A stretch of 64,000 bases of DNA from Xylophilus sp. Leaf220 (GTDB lineage Bacteria; Pseudomonadota; Gammaproteobacteria; Burkholderiales; Burkholderiaceae_C). Positions 18,320-27,779 of the stretch are shown here, one piece after another (within the stretch, counting starts at the first letter, position 1; each line of letters starts with the position of its first letter). The position numbers and the translations under genes were made by a program. The notes beneath the pieces were generated by a model. That model was not told where the DNA came from, ran no database searches, and saw nothing but the letters and a program-made list of their open reading frames with translations. The DNA lies in contig NZ_LMKO01000002.1 of NCBI RefSeq assembly GCF_001421705.1, forward strand, positions 101,627 through 165,626. The letters are read 5' to 3'.

Positions 18320-18937
18320 ATGGCGTCGTCCAGCGGAACGTCACCCCGCTGGTTCCACCTGCTGGCCGGCCCCAACGGCGCCGGCAAGTCCAGCCTGTAC
18401 CGTGCCCTGGTACGCGAGGGCATTCTGGGCTCACGGCTCGAATTCGTGAACGCGGACCTGCACGAGCGTGATCACCTGCAGCACATCGACGATCCGCAAT
18501 CGCGCTCCGAAGCCGCGCGCGCCTGGGCCGACGCGCGCCGCGCACAGTTGCTGGACGACGGTGCATCCTTCGCCAGCGAAACCGTGTTCTCGCATCCCTC
18601 CAAGATCGAACTGCTGCGGCAGGCCCGGCTCCGGGGCTACACCGTGGCCCTGTACATCGTGGCGCTCGACGACCCTCAGCGCCTGCTGGGCCGGGTGGCG
18701 CAACGGGTGCGGGAAGGCGGCCACGACGTGCCGGCCGAGCGCATTCTGGCGCGCTACACGCGGACGATGGCGCATCTGGCCGATGCGGTGAAAGTCGCCG
18801 ACGCAGCCTACCTGTACGACGCACGCGACGTGGCCGATGGCGGCCCGCGCCTGGTCGCCGTGCGGACGGTGGCGGGTGTCACCCTGGTGGATGCGCCCTT
18901 GCCGGCGTGGGCACGGACGCTGCTGGCCCTTCCCTGA
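18320..18937 (+). CDS. Zeta-toxin-family kinase
   Basis: The 205-aa protein is a P-loop kinase of the zeta toxin family, which in studied members phosphorylates UDP-N-acetylglucosamine and so poisons wall synthesis. The Walker A motif GPNGAGKSS is at residues 17-25. The family's FASETVFSHPSKIELL segment follows, as does the region DDPQRLLGRVAQRVREGGHDVP with conserved Arg residues, and RILARYTRTMAHLADAV. It is paired with a ParD-like antitoxin rather than with the classical epsilon antitoxin. The length is short compared with plasmid zeta (about 287 aa) but usual for chromosomal forms. The substrate has not been shown for this subgroup. Confidence 0.85.
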   Translation: MASSSGTSPRWFHLLAGPNGAGKSSLYRALVREGILGSRLEFVNADLHERDHLQHIDDPQSRSEAARAWADARRAQLLDDGASFASETVFSHPSKIELLRQARLRGYTVALYIVALDDPQRLLGRVAQRVREGGHDVPAERILARYTRTMAHLADAVKVADAAYLYDARDVADGGPRLVAVRTVAGVTLVDAPLPAWARTLLALP

Positions 18938-18959
18938 TCCTGCAGCGCCTGCCAGCAGC

Positions 18960-19565
18960 TCAGGGCAGCATGCGCCGCAGCACCGGCTCCTTGTCGAAGA
19001 ACTGGTGCTTGAGCGCGCCCGCCACATGCAGGAAGAACAGCGCGTACAGCACATAGGCGCCAGCGCTGTGCATCCAGCCGAAGAGGTCGTGCAGCGCCTC
19101 CTTGTCGTCGGCGGCGGCCACCTTCTGCGCGACGAAGTCGATGCGCGGCCATTCGAAGGTGCCGAACCAGTACATCGGGTGCGCCGCGGCGTCCTTCCAG
19201 GCCGAATCGTGCAGCCAGCCCGAGAGCGGCATCCACAGCATCACGCCGTAGAGCAGCACATGCACCGCATGGGCCGACCACCGCTCCCAGCGCGGGTAGG
19301 CGGCCGGCAGCGGCGGCGCGGGGTGCGACAGGCGCCACAGCAGCCGCAGCAGCACCAGGCCGAGCACCGTCACGCCGATCGACTTGTGGGTGTCGAACAC
19401 CGGGCGCACCAGTGCGTCGGGAAACCATTCCACCGTCAGCATCAGCGCGACGTTGACCAGCATCAGCAGCGCGATCAGCCAGTGCAGGACGATGGCGACG
19501 CGGGTGTAGCGCTGCGCAGGGGCGGCAGCGGGCGCCGATGCCGGGTCGGAGGTGCGGGAGTTCAT
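18960..19565 (-). CDS. Cytochrome b561 family protein
   Basis: The 201-aa membrane protein has four helices. Histidines are placed for two haems: VAIVLHWLIALL (helix 1), FDTHKSIGVTVLG (helix 2), WSAHAVHVLLYGVMLWMPLSGW (helix 3) and LHDLFGWMHSAGAYVLYALFFLHVAGALKH (helix 4). This matches the prokaryotic b561 (YodB/CybB) family, which passes electrons from ubiquinol or acts as a superoxide:quinone oxidoreductase. It is convergent with the toxin gene and divergent from a glycosyltransferase gene. No partner protein such as YceI is adjacent. Confidence 0.9.
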   Translation of the reverse strand: MNSRTSDPASAPAAAPAQRYTRVAIVLHWLIALLMLVNVALMLTVEWFPDALVRPVFDTHKSIGVTVLGLVLLRLLWRLSHPAPPLPAAYPRWERWSAHAVHVLLYGVMLWMPLSGWLHDSAWKDAAAHPMYWFGTFEWPRIDFVAQKVAAADDKEALHDLFGWMHSAGAYVLYALFFLHVAGALKHQFFDKEPVLRRMLP

Positions 19566-19858
19566 GGCTCGGCAATATAGGGCCTGCGCCGCGGCTTGAC
19601 GAGCCCGGCCCTGCGGGCCGCGGCATTACACGCGCTTGACATGCGGTGGCTACGATCGGCTGCGGTGCCGGCTTGGTCGGGACGCGGCGCCGCACGGCCG
19701 CAGGGGTGCGACATCCGCCCGGCCCTGCCCTGCGTAGTGCATGCAGGGCGTCGCGCCCCCGACCGGCCCTGTCCCGGCAGGCACCTGCACTTTCGCCGGT
19801 GCACTTCCGTTCCCGCCCTTATCCGTCCAACCGCCCTCCACCCACGCCCAGCACCGAG

Positions 19859-21334
19859 ATGCCGTCCGATTCCTCCCTGCACGACGCCCGCCTGCGGGCC
19901 ACGCCGTACCTGCCGGGTTGGCGCACGCCGCTGCCGAGCGTGCTGATCCACGGCGGGGCGCTGGTGCTGTGGGGCATCCTGTTCTGCATGGCGTTCGCGG
20001 TGGGCGGGGTGCTGGCCTGGTCGGTGGGCGTGGTGTACGTGGTCTACGACACGGTGCTGCTCGCCTTCGTCGGCTGGCGCACCTGGGACCTGCTGCGGCC
20101 GGCGGCGGCGCACGCCGATGCCGATGCCGCAGCGCCGGCCGCGGTGCGCACCAGCGTCTGCGTGCTGGTCGCCGCGCACAACGAGGCCGGCGCCCTGCCG
20201 CTCACCATCGCCGCGCTGCTGGCGCAGACCGATCCGCCCGAGCAGATCATGGTGGTCGACGACGGCTCCACCGACGGCACGGCCGACCTGCTGGTGCGCC
20301 ACTACGGCCTGGCCCTGCCGGCGCCCGGCACGGTGGGGCCGCCCAGCATCGCCTACCCGAGCCTGCGCTGGCTCGCCCTGCCGCACGGCGGCAAGGCCCG
20401 GGCCCTCAACGCCGCCCTGCCGCGCGCCGGAACCGACGTGGTGCTGACGGTCGACGGCGACACCCTGCTGGCGCCCACCGCGCTGGCCGCGATGCGCCAG
20501 GCCTTCGCAACCGAGCCGGGGCTGGTGGCGGCCACCGGCGTCATCGTGCCGGTGTGCGGGCCGTCGTTCTCGGGCCGGATGTTCCAGTGGTTCCAGACGT
20601 ACGAGTACATCCGCAACTTCCTCTCGCGCCATGCCTGGATGCGGATGGACAGCCTGCTGCTGGTCTCGGGCGCCTTCGCCGGCTACCGCCGCAGCGCGCT
20701 GCTGGCCGTGGGCGGCTTCGACCCCGACAGCATGGTCGAGGACTACGAGCTGACCCACCGCCTGCGCCGCCACGCGGTGGCCCACCGCCTGCCCTGGACG
20801 GTGCGGGTGCTGGGCACCGCCTGCGCCCGCACCGACGCGCCCGGCAGCATCGGCGCCTTCCTCGGCCAGCGGCGCCGCTGGTTCGGCGGCTTCCTGCAGA
20901 CGCAGTGGCACTACCGCGACATGGTGGGCGACCGGCGCTACGGCTGGTTGGGCGTGGCGATGCTGCCGGTCAAGGCCTTCGATACGCTGCAGCCGCTCTA
21001 CGGTCTCACCGCGTTCTTCCTGCTGGCCTACTACCTGGCCGCGGGCCAACTGAGCCCGCTGGGCGCGGCAGCCAGCGTGATCGGCCTCAAGCTGGCGATC
21101 GACCTGGCCTTCCACCTGTGGTCGATCCGCCTCTACCGCCGCTGGGTGGGCAGCACCGCGCCGGCCAGCCTGGCGCAGGGTCTGCTGGCGGCGCTGGCCG
21201 AGCCCTTCACCTTCCAGCTGCTGCGCCATACCGGTGCCGCGTTGGGCTGGGTGTCGTTCCTCACCCGTCGGCGGCGCTGGGGGGTGCAGCGCCGGGTGGG
21301 CGTGGTGGCCGCCCGCGACCGGGATTCGGCCTGA
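19859..21334 (+). CDS. Membrane-bound processive-type GT2 glycosyltransferase (PgaC/NodC-like)
   Basis: The 491-aa protein has two N-terminal helices (VLIHGGALVLWGILFCMAFAVGG and a second), a cytoplasmic GT2 domain and three or four C-terminal helices. Catalytic motifs are VLVAAHNEAGALP, VDDGSTDGTADL, TVDGDTLLAP (DxD), SMVEDYELTHRLRR (ED) and FLGQRRRWFGGF (Q-x-x-RW), which together define the processive hexosyl/HexNAc transferases. No deacetylase or exporter gene sits beside it, so it may act alone or with genes outside the window. In the 293 bp upstream I see no second gene or clear operator. The polysaccharide made is unknown. Confidence 0.85.
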   Translation: MPSDSSLHDARLRATPYLPGWRTPLPSVLIHGGALVLWGILFCMAFAVGGVLAWSVGVVYVVYDTVLLAFVGWRTWDLLRPAAAHADADAAAPAAVRTSVCVLVAAHNEAGALPLTIAALLAQTDPPEQIMVVDDGSTDGTADLLVRHYGLALPAPGTVGPPSIAYPSLRWLALPHGGKARALNAALPRAGTDVVLTVDGDTLLAPTALAAMRQAFATEPGLVAATGVIVPVCGPSFSGRMFQWFQTYEYIRNFLSRHAWMRMDSLLLVSGAFAGYRRSALLAVGGFDPDSMVEDYELTHRLRRHAVAHRLPWTVRVLGTACARTDAPGSIGAFLGQRRRWFGGFLQTQWHYRDMVGDRRYGWLGVAMLPVKAFDTLQPLYGLTAFFLLAYYLAAGQLSPLGAAASVIGLKLAIDLAFHLWSIRLYRRWVGSTAPASLAQGLLAALAEPFTFQLLRHTGAALGWVSFLTRRRRWGVQRRVGVVAARDRDSA

Positions 21335-21393
21335 TCACCAGCCGTCAATAGCGACGAAAAGTGCCTGCGGTCGGCGATAAGCGCCGGCGACGC

Positions 21394-21410
21394 GCTATTG
21401 AAACAATAGC
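21394..21410. repeat. Single GCTATTG/CAATAGC palindromic repeat
   Basis: GCTATTG at 21394-21400 and CAATAGC at 21404-21410 form a perfect 7-bp stem with an AAA loop. A half copy (CAATAGC) lies at 21346-21352 and a decayed GC-rich module lies between. It separates two convergent genes. Confidence 0.75.
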
Positions 21411-21422
21411 AACGGCACTGCC

Positions 21423-22241
21423 TTACCAGCTCAGCGGATTCACCCGGTAGAACCTTCCCAGCTCGCCGAACAGGGCCGGCTGCTCGGCGGCCAGCTGCTC
21501 GGGGCGCTCGAAGAAGGTCTCGCTGGCCACGGCGAAGAACTCGGCCGGGTCGGTGGCGCCGTAGGGGTCGAGCAGGGTGGGCTCGGCGCGCGCCACCTGG
21601 GCCTGCAGCAGCAGGAAGCTGGCGCCCAGCACCGCCGCCCAGCGGGCGCGGCGGGCCCGGCCGGACAGGGGCGGCGCGCCGTTGGCCCGGCCCTTTTCCT
21701 GGTCCCACTGGTGGGCGAACTCGTGCACCACCACGTTGTGGCCGTCGGCCGGATCGGCGGCGCCCGCCAGCACGTCGCTCCACGACAGGACCACCTGGCC
21801 CTCGCTCCAGGATTCGCCCGCCAGCGCGCGGCGCCGGTCCTGCACCAGGCCGCTGCCGTCGGCCTGCGCCCGGTCGACCACGAAGGCGCCGGGGTAGAGC
21901 AGGATCTGGCGCAGGTTCGGGAAGTAGTGGTCGCGCCGGTTCAGCAGCAGCAGGCAGGCCTGGGCGGCGACGGTGACCCGCATCTCGTCGGTGACCGCCA
22001 GGCCGCCGCAGCCGATGAAGGGCTTCTCGGCCAGGAACACCTGGACATGGCGCTTGAGCTGCAGCTGCAGGTCGGCCGGCAGCCGCCGGAAACCGGGCAC
22101 CCGCCGCCGCAGGACGAGCCGCCACGCCTCGGGAAACGGCCGGCGCCGCAGCCGGGCACGGCGCAGCGCGGTCCACACCGGGGGCATCAGCAGGGCCGAC
22201 AGGCAGGCCAGGGCCAGAAAGGAGAGCAGCATCAGGGCCAT
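21423..22241 (-). CDS. mtfA: M90-family zinc peptidase, MtfA-like
   Basis: The 272-aa protein belongs to the MtfA (YeeI) family, soluble metallopeptidases which in E. coli bind the glucose-transport repressor Mlc. The zinc-binding HEFAHQWDQEKG motif is visible at about residue 165, with a downstream acidic ligand in DPAEFFAVASETFFERPEQL. An N-terminal hydrophobic stretch (MALMLLSFLALACLSALLM) suggests membrane anchoring. The ATG at 22241 begins this stretch. It lies 55 bp downstream of the deacetylase gene on the same strand. A Mlc link is not implied in this organism, since no PTS genes are visible. Confidence 0.9.
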   Translation of the reverse strand: MALMLLSFLALACLSALLMPPVWTALRRARLRRRPFPEAWRLVLRRRVPGFRRLPADLQLQLKRHVQVFLAEKPFIGCGGLAVTDEMRVTVAAQACLLLLNRRDHYFPNLRQILLYPGAFVVDRAQADGSGLVQDRRRALAGESWSEGQVVLSWSDVLAGAADPADGHNVVVHEFAHQWDQEKGRANGAPPLSGRARRARWAAVLGASFLLLQAQVARAEPTLLDPYGATDPAEFFAVASETFFERPEQLAAEQPALFGELGRFYRVNPLSW

Positions 22242-22296
22242 GGCGCGCTTTGCGGGGTGACGAAGACCTCGTAGCTGGGTGGGTGCGGCCGGTTTT

Positions 22297-23259
22297 TCAA
22301 GCGCGGGGCGCGGCGGCACCGGCCGCCGGCCCGCCCGCCCCGGCCCAGCGGGCATGCGCGGCCAGCGCCTCCTCGTAGGTCTGCATCTGCACCCGCAGCG
22401 TGCTCTCCATGTCGCGGCCGTAGCCGCCGCCCATGGCGAAGGCCAGGGGCAGGCGGCGCTGCCAGGCCCAGTCGAACACCCGGCGGTCGCGCGCCCGCAT
22501 GCCGGCATCGGTGAGGCGCAGCCGGCCCAGGCGGTCGCCCTCGTGCGGGTCGGCGCCGGCCAGGTACAGCACCAGGTCGGGCACGAAATGGTCGTCCAGC
22601 ACCGCCAGCGCGGTGTCGAGCGCCTGCAGGTAGTCGCCGTCCTCGCAGCCGTCGGGCAGTTCAACGTCGAGGTCGCCCGGCTCTTTCTGGAAGGGGTAGT
22701 TGCGCGCGCCGTGCAGCGACAGGGTGAAGATGGTCGGGTCGCTGCGGCAGATCTTCGCGGTGCCGTTGCCCTGGTGCACGTCCAGGTCGATCACCGCCAC
22801 CTGGCAGGCGCGGCGCCGGGTGCGGCCCCATTCGGCCTGCACCACCCGGGCGGCGACCGCCATGTCGTTGAAGACGCAGAAGCCGCCGCCCCGGTCGGCG
22901 GTGGCGTGGTGGGTGCCACCCGCGATGTTGGCGGCCACGCCCTCCTGCCGGGCGATGCGCAGCGCGGCCAGCGTGGCGCCCACCGAGCGCCGGGCGCGGG
23001 CCGCCATCGCGGGCGACCAGGGGAATCCGATCTCGCGCTGCTGCGCGGCGGTCAGGCTGCCGTCGGCGACCGCGGCGATGTAGGCCGGCGTGTGCGCCAT
23101 CGCCAGCTGTCCGGTGGTGGCCTCGGGCGCTTCCCGCAGCCGGATCGCCTCGGGCCAGGTGGCGACCAGCCGGTCGCGCAGCGCGCCGTACTTGCTCATC
23201 GGGAACCGGTGGCCGGCCGGCAGCGGCAGGACGAAATGGTCGGCGTAGTAGACGTGCAT
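22297..23259 (-). CDS. Histone-deacetylase-family (acetoin-utilisation-like) hydrolase
   Basis: The 320-aa protein has the arginase/deacetylase fold. Active-site segments are THHATADRGGGFCVFND (the His pair), VIDLDVHQGNGTA (zinc-binding Asp and His), FTLSLHGARNYPF, and YLAGADPHEGDRLGRLRLT (second zinc-binding Asp). The catalytic ending FAMGGGYGRD is present in place of the Tyr-containing GGY motif, with Tyr conserved. Bacterial members deacetylate acetylpolyamines, acetoin-related or protein substrates. The substrate here is unknown. It may be co-transcribed with the mtfA-like gene. Confidence 0.9.
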   Translation of the reverse strand: MHVYYADHFVLPLPAGHRFPMSKYGALRDRLVATWPEAIRLREAPEATTGQLAMAHTPAYIAAVADGSLTAAQQREIGFPWSPAMAARARRSVGATLAALRIARQEGVAANIAGGTHHATADRGGGFCVFNDMAVAARVVQAEWGRTRRRACQVAVIDLDVHQGNGTAKICRSDPTIFTLSLHGARNYPFQKEPGDLDVELPDGCEDGDYLQALDTALAVLDDHFVPDLVLYLAGADPHEGDRLGRLRLTDAGMRARDRRVFDWAWQRRLPLAFAMGGGYGRDMESTLRVQMQTYEEALAAHARWAGAGGPAAGAAAPRA

Positions 23260-23317
23260 GGCGCTGTGATTGTCGTGCGGCCCCTCGGCGCCCGCTTGCG
23301 AATGGAATAGGCCTGCA

Positions 23318-23358
23318 GCCGGCGCCTTAAGCCGGCCACCAGCTATCGAAACAATAGC
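23318..23358. repeat. Two-part intergenic repeat, copy 2
   Basis: GCCGGC at 23318-23323 and 23331-23336 form the GC hairpin, and GCTAT...ATAGC at 23342-23358 forms the second module. It sits directly downstream of the uvrA-like stop codon (23360), where it may serve as a transcript end or processing signal. Confidence 0.8.
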
Positions 23359-23359
23359 A

Positions 23360-26059
23360 TCAGGCCTGCAGCCGCAAAGCCTCCGCCAAGTAGGGCGCGG
23401 TGCGGCTGCCCGCGGCCGCGGCCACCTGCCGCGGCGTGCCGCAGGCGACGATGCGGCCGCCCGCCTGGCCGGCGCCGGGGCCGATGTCGATCACCCAGTC
23501 GGCGGCGGCCACCACGCGCATCTCGTGCTCGACCACCACCACCGTGTTGCCGGCCTGCACCAGCCGGTCGAGCTGCAGCAGCAGCCGGTCGACGTCGGCC
23601 GGGTGCAGGCCGGTGGTGGGCTCGTCCAGCACGTAGAGCGTGTCGCCCTTCTGGGTGCGCTGCAGCTCGGTGGCCAGCTTGATCCGCTGGGCCTCGCCGC
23701 CGCTGAGTTCGGTCGCGGGCTGCCCCAGGCGCAGGTAGCCCAGGCCGATGTCGCGCAGCACCGCCAGCGGGCGCAGCACGGCGGGCTCGTCGGCGAAGGC
23801 GTCGCAGGCGGCTTCCACCGTCAGGCCCAGCACGTCGGCGATGGAGAGGCCGTTCCAGGCGATGCGCAGCGTCTCGGGGTTGTAGCGGGCGCCGTGGCAG
23901 GCGGGGCACGGCGCGTAGACGCTGGGCAGGAACAGCAGCTCGACGCTGACGAAGCCCTCGCCCTCGCAGGTCGGGCAGCGGCCCTTGGCCACGTTGAACG
24001 AGAAACGGCCGGCGTCGTAGCGGTGGCGCCGCGCGGCGGGCGTGGCGGCGAAGAGCTTGCGCACCGCGTCGAACAAACCGGTGTAGGTGGCGAGGTTGGA
24101 GCGCGGGGTGCGGCCGATCGGCTTCTGGTCGACCTGCACCAGCCGGCGGATGCGCTCCATGCCGCCCGCGATGCGGCCTGCCGTGCGCTCGGCGGGCGCG
24201 GCGGGGCCGCTGCCGGCGCCGGGGTCGTCGTCGCCGGCGGCGGCATCGGGCGGGCCGTCGTCGGCCGGCGCGTCCGTGCCGACCGGCTGGCCCAGGGCCG
24301 CGGCGACCAGTTCCAGCAGCGCCTGGCTGACCAGGCTGGACTTGCCCGAGCCCGACACGCCGGTCACCGCCGTGAGGCGGCCCAGCGGGAAAGCCGCGTC
24401 CACGCCGCGCAGGTTGTGGCGGGTGACGCCTTCCAGCGTCAACCACGCTTTCGGCTCCAGGCCGGCGCGGGGCGCCGACGTGTCGCTACCGAAAAGATAG
24501 CGCCGTGTCTGCGATTCGGCCACATCCGCCAACCCCGCCGGCGGGCCGCTGTAGAGCACGCGGCCGCCGCGCGAGCCCGCCTCGGGGCCCACGTCGACCA
24601 GCCAGTCGGCGCGGCGCATGGTGGCGATGTCGTGCTCGACCACGAAGAGCGAATTGCCGGCCGCCTTCAGCCGCTGCAGCGCGGTCAGCAGCGCCTCGCC
24701 GTCAGCCGGGTGCAGGCCGGCCGACGGCTCGTCCAGCACGTAGACCACGCCGAAGAGCTGAGAGGCCAGCTGCGTCGCCAGCCGCAGCCGCTGCAGCTCG
24801 CCGGGCGAGAGCGTGGGCGTGGCCCGGTCGAGCGAGAGGTACCCGAGCCCCAGGTCGGTGAGCTGCCGCACCCGGCCCAGCAGCTCGGCCGCAATGCGCT
24901 GGGCGGCGATGCGTTTCTCGGGCGAGAGGTGCGGGGTGCGGCGCACGTCGGGCGCGGCGGCATGGGAGGCGCCGCCGGCGGCCACGCGCTTGTCGGTATG
25001 CGCGCGGTGCGCGGCCTTGGAGCGGGTGCCGGCGCCTTGTGCCCGCACCGCGTCCTCGTCGGCGAATCGGCCTTCGGCGGCGGGCTGCAGCACCTCGGCC
25101 AGGGCGTCGAGCGGCATCTGCTGCAGCGCGCCGATGTCGTGGCCGCAGAAAGTGACCGACAGCGCGGCGCGCTTCAGGCGCTTGCCCTCGCACACCGGGC
25201 AGACGGTGCCGACCATGAACTGCGACACCCGCTTCTTCATCAGCGCGCTCTGGCTGGTGGCGAAGGTCTGCAGCACGTAGCGGCGGGCGCCGGTGAAGGT
25301 GCCCATGTAGCTCGGCGCCATCTTGGCCTTGACGGCGGCGCGCACCTCGGCGCGGTCGAAGCCGGCGTAGACCGGCACGGTGGGCTGCTCGTCGGTGAAG
25401 AGGATCCAGTCGCGCGTCTTCTTCGGCAGGTCCTGCCAGGGCAGGTCGACGTCGTGGCCCAGGGTGGTGAGGATGTCGCGCAGGTTCTGGCCCTGCCAGG
25501 CGGTGGGCCAGGCGGCGACGGCGCGCTCGCGGATGGTGAGCGTAGGGTCGGGCACCATCGACTGCTCGGTCACCGAGTAGATGCGGCCGAGGCCGTGGCA
25601 TTCGGGGCAGGCGCCCTCGGCGGTGTTGGGGGAGAAATCCTCGGCGTAGAGCATCGGCTGCTCGGGCGGGTAGCGGCCGGCGCGGGAGTACAGCATGCGC
25701 ACCAGGCTGCCGATGGTGGTGACGCTGCCGACCGAGGAGCGCGCGGTGGGCGTGCCGCGCTGCTGCTGCAGGGCGACGGCGGGCGGCAGGCCGTCGATCC
25801 GGTCGACCTGCGGCACGCCGACCTGGTCGATCAACCGCCGCGCATAGGGCGCGACCGATTCGAAATACCGGCGCTGCGCCTCGGCGTACAGCGTGCCGAA
25901 GGCGAGCGACGACTTGCCCGAGCCCGAGACGCCGGTGAACACCACCAGCGCGTCGCGCGGGATGTCGAGGTCGACGTTCTGCAGGTTGTGCTCGCGCGCG
26001 CCGCGCACGCTGACGAAGCCGGCGCGGGGTGCGGCCGGCGGTGGCGCGGATGCGGCCAT
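23360..26059 (-). CDS. UvrA-like ABC ATPase, second (UvrA2/DrrC-type) class
   Basis: The 899-aa protein has the two-ATPase layout of UvrA. Walker A motifs are [12 protein letters not shown] (about residue 45) and [15 protein letters not shown] (about 605). The signatures are [15 protein letters not shown] and [15 protein letters not shown], and Walker B regions [12 protein letters not shown] and [12 protein letters not shown]. Zinc-module cysteines appear in [26 protein letters not shown] and CPACHGARY. It is shorter than housekeeping UvrA (about 940 aa) and has an altered first signature (SPGE for SGGE). A second-class UvrA often confers drug or DNA-intercalator tolerance rather than core excision repair. 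An Ala/Asp/Pro-rich linker follows the second Walker A. A short palindrome resembling the dispersed repeat lies inside the frame at 24485. Confidence 0.88.
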   Translation of the reverse strand: MAASAPPPAAPRAGFVSVRGAREHNLQNVDLDIPRDALVVFTGVSGSGKSSLAFGTLYAEAQRRYFESVAPYARRLIDQVGVPQVDRIDGLPPAVALQQQRGTPTARSSVGSVTTIGSLVRMLYSRAGRYPPEQPMLYAEDFSPNTAEGACPECHGLGRIYSVTEQSMVPDPTLTIRERAVAAWPTAWQGQNLRDILTTLGHDVDLPWQDLPKKTRDWILFTDEQPTVPVYAGFDRAEVRAAVKAKMAPSYMGTFTGARRYVLQTFATSQSALMKKRVSQFMVGTVCPVCEGKRLKRAALSVTFCGHDIGALQQMPLDALAEVLQPAAEGRFADEDAVRAQGAGTRSKAAHRAHTDKRVAAGGASHAAAPDVRRTPHLSPEKRIAAQRIAAELLGRVRQLTDLGLGYLSLDRATPTLSPGELQRLRLATQLASQLFGVVYVLDEPSAGLHPADGEALLTALQRLKAAGNSLFVVEHDIATMRRADWLVDVGPEAGSRGGRVLYSGPPAGLADVAESQTRRYLFGSDTSAPRAGLEPKAWLTLEGVTRHNLRGVDAAFPLGRLTAVTGVSGSGKSSLVSQALLELVAAALGQPVGTDAPADDGPPDAAAGDDDPGAGSGPAAPAERTAGRIAGGMERIRRLVQVDQKPIGRTPRSNLATYTGLFDAVRKLFAATPAARRHRYDAGRFSFNVAKGRCPTCEGEGFVSVELLFLPSVYAPCPACHGARYNPETLRIAWNGLSIADVLGLTVEAACDAFADEPAVLRPLAVLRDIGLGYLRLGQPATELSGGEAQRIKLATELQRTQKGDTLYVLDEPTTGLHPADVDRLLLQLDRLVQAGNTVVVVEHEMRVVAAADWVIDIGPGAGQAGGRIVACGTPRQVAAAAGSRTAPYLAEALRLQA
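24485..24501. repeat. GCTA/TAGC palindrome inside the uvrA-like coding region
   Basis: GCTACCGAAAAGATAGC matches the 17-bp AT module of the dispersed repeat in length, arms and the central GAAA tract. It is read in frame as part of the residues YLFGSDTS. It lies in a linker between the two halves of the protein, so insertion there would be tolerated. Confidence 0.45.
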
Positions 26060-26243
26060 GGGGTCTCCTGTGTCGGGTGGGCCGGCTACCTTCGGGCCGC
26101 GGTGCCGCCCCCCCCGGTCGGACGCGGCACGGGGCGGGTGTCGGCCAAGGCCGGACATGCCGACCGGCTGCTGCGAAGGAATCCGCGCCCATCGCAGGCG
26201 CCCGCCCCACCACGTCCAATCAAGCATCCCACAGGGATCGTGA

Positions 26244-26321
26244 CGATGGCGTGCTCTGCACAGCGACATCAAGGAGGAGGCCGCAGGCCGGGGGACAGTC
26301 GCGGAGCAGAGCACGCCATCG
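26244..26321. repeat. 78-nt element with a 16-bp perfect terminal inverted repeat
   Basis: CGATGGCGTGCTCTGC (26244-26259) is the exact reverse complement of GCAGAGCACGCCATCG (26306-26321). Inside, GCGAC (26263-26267) pairs with GTCGC (26298-26302), and GGCC-GCA-GGCC makes an apical stem. The element lies in the 320-bp gap between ynfA and the uvrA-like gene, on the leader side of the latter. It may be a folded RNA leader, a REP/MITE-like element, or both. The rest of the gap (26060-26243, 26322-26379) shows no gene. Confidence 0.75.
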
Positions 26322-26379
26322 GCGCGAGCCCGGACCACGGCACCCGCCACCCGGTAAATCCCGCATCCCACCGGGCCCC

Positions 26380-26712
26380 TCACGCCTCCCGCCCCCCCAC
26401 CATGATCACCGCCGCCCCGGCCACGCACAGCGCGATGCCGGCCCAGTCGGTCGCCCGCGGCGCGATGCCGTCCACCTTCCAGAGCCACAGCAAGGCCACG
26501 CCGATGTAGACGCCGCCGTATGCCGCGTACACCCGGCCGGCCGCGGCGGGATGCAGCGTCAGCAGCCAGACGAAGAGCGCCAGGCTCGCTGCGGTGGGCA
26601 CCAGCAGCCAGGCGCTGCCGCCCTGCCGCAGCCACAGCCACGGCAGGTAGCAGCCGACGATCTCGGCGAGCGCGGTGAGGACGAAGAGCAGCAGCGTCTT
26701 GGCGTATTCCAT
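26380..26712 (-). CDS. ynfA: YnfA-family small multidrug-resistance-like membrane protein
   Basis: The 110-aa protein has four hydrophobic helices and the family features: [30 protein letters not shown] with the membrane-embedded Glu, [16 protein letters not shown], and the final helix [20 protein letters not shown]. YnfA proteins are homodimeric exporters related to SMR proteins, with reported effects on dye and drug tolerance. The start at 26712 gives the standard length. It lies 22 bp from the end of the LysR gene on the same strand, and upstream of the uvrA-like gene. Confidence 0.93.
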   Translation of the reverse strand: MEYAKTLLLFVLTALAEIVGCYLPWLWLRQGGSAWLLVPTAASLALFVWLLTLHPAAAGRVYAAYGGVYIGVALLWLWKVDGIAPRATDWAGIALCVAGAAVIMVGGREA

Positions 26713-26734
26713 CGGGCGATTGTGGGTTGGCGCC

Positions 26735-27670
26735 TCAGGCGGGCGGCGCGGCCGCCGCACCCGGCACCGCCTCGGCCAGCGGCAGCAGCCAGCGCCGGAA
26801 ACCGTCGAGGGTCGCCAGCTGCGCGCGGGCCTCGGGATAACAGAACCAGTAGCCCAGGGTGCTGCGGTAGCCGCCGCCGGCGAACGCGGTCAGCGGCTCC
26901 TCCACCAGGCCGGCGGCGATCTCGTCGGCCACCAGGCAGCGCGGGACCAGGGCCACGCCCATGCCGGCCATCACCGCGCGGATCATGGTCTGGAACTGGT
27001 CGAACTGCGGGCCGGCCAGCGGGTCGATGCCGGCCACGCCGTGGGTGTCGCTCCAGTGCAGCCAGGCCTGCGGCACGGTGACGTGGCGCAGCAGGGTGCA
27101 GCGGGCCACGTCGCGCGGGGTGCGGATCGGCACCTCGGCCAGCGACGCGCGGGGCGCGATCAGGGCCACGTCGTGGCCGGCCAGGTAGTGCGAGCGGGCG
27201 CCGGGCCAGTGGCCGTCGCCGAAGAGGATGGAGCAATCCAGCTCCGGCCGCTGGAAGTCGTAGCCGTGCACGAAGGGCACGAAATGGATCGTCGTCTGGG
27301 GATGCCGGTGCTGGAAATCGGGCAGCTTGGGGATCAGCCACTTGGCGCCGAAGGTGGGCAGGGTGGAGAGGTGCAGCGCGCCGCCGCCGTCGCCGCTGGT
27401 GATCAGCTCCAGCGTGGCGTCTTCCAGCTGGGCCAGCAGGGCGCGCACCGCCTTCTCGTAGCGCTCGCCGGCCGGGGTCAGCGCCAGGCGCTTGCGGGTC
27501 CGCTCGAAGAGCGGCACGCCCACCCAGCGCTCCAGCTCCTGCACCTGCTTGCTCACCGCGCTCTGGGTCAGGTGCAAGGCCTCGGCCGCGCGGGACACGC
27601 CGCCGAACCGGACCACGGTAGAGAAGGCCCGCAACAGGTGGACCGGCGGATTCAGGCGGCGCAGGGACAT
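26735..27670 (-). CDS. LysR-family transcriptional regulator
   Basis: The 311-aa regulator has an N-terminal winged helix ([45 protein letters not shown]). The C-terminal substrate-binding domain resembles GcvA-type regulators ([41 protein letters not shown]). It is divergent from the Bug-type solute receptor gene with 109 bp between starts. That gap contains the AT-rich stretch where a LysR box (T-N11-A) would be expected. It therefore probably controls the receptor and the formylglutamate amidohydrolase. Confidence 0.92.
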   Translation of the reverse strand: MSLRRLNPPVHLLRAFSTVVRFGGVSRAAEALHLTQSAVSKQVQELERWVGVPLFERTRKRLALTPAGERYEKAVRALLAQLEDATLELITSGDGGGALHLSTLPTFGAKWLIPKLPDFQHRHPQTTIHFVPFVHGYDFQRPELDCSILFGDGHWPGARSHYLAGHDVALIAPRASLAEVPIRTPRDVARCTLLRHVTVPQAWLHWSDTHGVAGIDPLAGPQFDQFQTMIRAVMAGMGVALVPRCLVADEIAAGLVEEPLTAFAGGGYRSTLGYWFCYPEARAQLATLDGFRRWLLPLAEAVPGAAAAPPA

Positions 27671-27779
27671 AGGGTTTGCGATAGGAATATTCTCGATTGG
27701 AATGTTATCAGGTACAGCAATTGCTTTTAAAGCAGGAGTCTATTCAGTAACCTTCGTCTACCGCCTTAAGGAAATCCCC

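Noticed and set aside
19636..19656. TTGACA/TACGAT promoter before the processive glycosyltransferase
   Set aside because: The hexamers are only 9 bp apart, too close for a sigma-70 promoter.
23270..26509. 1079-aa plus-strand open frame
   Set aside because: Antisense to the UvrA-like gene; no domain visible in the translation.
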